Program-made: the position numbers and the translations under genes
NCBI GenBank assembly: GCA_024691625.1
Contig: JAILNL010000156.1
Location: forward strand, 1 to 6,576
Direction of reading: 5' to 3'
Length of the DNA stretch: 6,576 nt
Source of the DNA: Schwartzia sp. (in: firmicutes)
GTDB taxonomy: Bacteria; Bacillota; Negativicutes; Selenomonadales; Selenomonadaceae
In this document: positions 5,940 through 6,576 of the stretch, in pieces
How the letters are laid out: each line of letters opens with the position of its first letter
How positions within the stretch are numbered: the first letter of the stretch is position 1
Notes under the pieces: model-generated
What the model saw: the letters and a program-made list of their open reading frames with translations, nothing else
Database searches by the model: none
What the model was told of the DNA's origin: nothing

Positions 5940-6576
5940 ATGAGCAGGAAGACGGATAGTCAGACCCGCGAAAACATAAAAGAAAAAAGAAAACGTCGCA
6001 GGCTCCACCGCATCCGTCAGTTTTTCAGGCTGATTCTGCTGATGATACTGCTGGGAGCCATGGGATGGGGAACTTATCATGCCTATTTGTGGGGTTCAGC
6101 AGTCTATGATGTGTTCAAGGCTGACTATGAGGCTTATACAAAGAAGCAGGAGCAGCTCAGACTGCCGTCAGATGAGCACACTGATGTCTATATGAATATT
6201 CTTGTTCTCGGCGTTGATAACGGTGTGCACGGAAACGGTCAGCAGGCAGATACTCTTATGCTGGTGAGCATTGATAATTCCAACGGCAATCTCAGAGTGC
6301 TTTCCATACCAAAGGGGACACTGGTGGGAGTTGATCGTGCGAAGGGAACGGTACCGATATCTGATGTTTACACCGAGCAAGGTGTAAAAGGTACTGTCCG
6401 CACTGCGAGAGACCTTTTGGGGATTACCATACAGTATTATGCGGTAATCAATATGAAGGCACTGTCAGATATAGTGAATACGCTGGACGGCATTGATGTG
6501 TATGTTGAGCTGCCAATGGATTATGAGGACCCGGTTGAAGGTTTGTCGATACATCTGCCGCAGGGCTATCAGCACA
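5940..6576 (+). CDS. LytR-CpsA-Psr (LCP) family protein, 5' part, with unusual active site
   Basis: LCP proteins are membrane-anchored enzymes facing the outside that transfer polyprenyl-pyrophosphate-linked glycopolymers to peptidoglycan. The 212 visible residues run off the window end. A basic cytoplasmic tail (RKRRRLHRIR near 17-26) leads to a transmembrane helix at about 31-50, then the LCP domain from about 84: NILVLGVD at 86-93, ADTLMLVSI at 103-111, LSIP at 121-124, LLGITIQYYAVIN at 159-171, LDGIDVYV at 182-189, and GLSIHLPQGYQH at the edge. AAAGGA at 5927-5932 supports ATG 5940. Several positions usually basic or acidic differ: Gln102 where Arg is typical (RSDT), Lys125-Gly126 in place of Arg-Asp (IPRDT), and PIS at 139-141 in place of a K-I-N-type motif. 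Family membership is secure; catalytic activity is doubtful. It lies 33 bases after yqeK. Confidence 0.88.
   Translation, partial: MSRKTDSQTRENIKEKRKRRRLHRIRQFFRLILLMILLGAMGWGTYHAYLWGSAVYDVFKADYEAYTKKQEQLRLPSDEHTDVYMNILVLGVDNGVHGNGQQADTLMLVSIDNSNGNLRVLSIPKGTLVGVDRAKGTVPISDVYTEQGVKGTVRTARDLLGITIQYYAVINMKALSDIVNTLDGIDVYVELPMDYEDPVEGLSIHLPQGYQH

Noticed and set aside
1..6576. CRISPR array, insertion sequence, phage or defence genes, tRNA or rRNA
   Set aside because: No direct-repeat array, transposase motif, inverted terminal repeats or RNA gene was found on reading both strands; the genes are core housekeeping genes.

Overview
The window is a compact run of bacterial housekeeping genes, all on the + strand, with roughly balanced base composition. 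The order rpmA - obg - yhbY - proB - proA - (small ORF) - nadD - yqeK - LCP (LytR-CpsA-Psr) gene is familiar from Firmicutes. Combined with the protein sequences, it best fits the Negativicutes (Selenomonas-like), with Clostridia second. That assignment comes from recalled gene order and protein character, not from a database search. The first visible residues of L27 (F then AHKKG) also fit the Firmicutes form of L27, which carries a cleaved N-terminal extension.

Layout. Bases 1-264 hold the end of rpmA, followed by an intrinsic terminator (280-314). A short leader with a GC-rich hairpin next to a strong Shine-Dalgarno precedes obg (365-1648). After obg come yhbY (TTG start, 1672-1974) and proB (1989-3113), with gaps of only 23 and 14 bases, so these three look co-transcribed. 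The 166-base gap 3114-3279 carries a good sigma-A-type promoter whose predicted start site lies inside a strong intrinsic terminator hairpin. proA (3280-4533) follows. A 46-codon ORF for a single-pass membrane peptide (4533-4673) overlaps the proA stop by one base. Next come nadD (about 4688-5335) and yqeK (5325-5906, overlapping nadD by 11 bases). Last is the N-terminal part of an LCP-family gene (5940 to the window edge). No gene-free stretch exceeds 300 bases.

How the genes work together. L27, Obg and YhbY belong to ribosome structure and assembly. ProB and ProA catalyse the first two steps of proline synthesis from glutamate. NadD makes the dinucleotide in NAD synthesis and YqeK hydrolyses diadenosine tetraphosphate, so both act in adenylate-dinucleotide metabolism. 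The LCP protein belongs to cell-envelope polymer attachment; in related genomes rsfS often follows, which would lie outside this window.

I see no CRISPR array, mobile element, phage gene, tRNA or rRNA, and no evidence of a new multi-gene system. The points worth a second look are local: a proline-to-leucine change in the Obg G3 motif, an LCP domain that lacks several usual active-site residues, the overlapping terminator and promoter before proA, and the small membrane ORF between proA and nadD.
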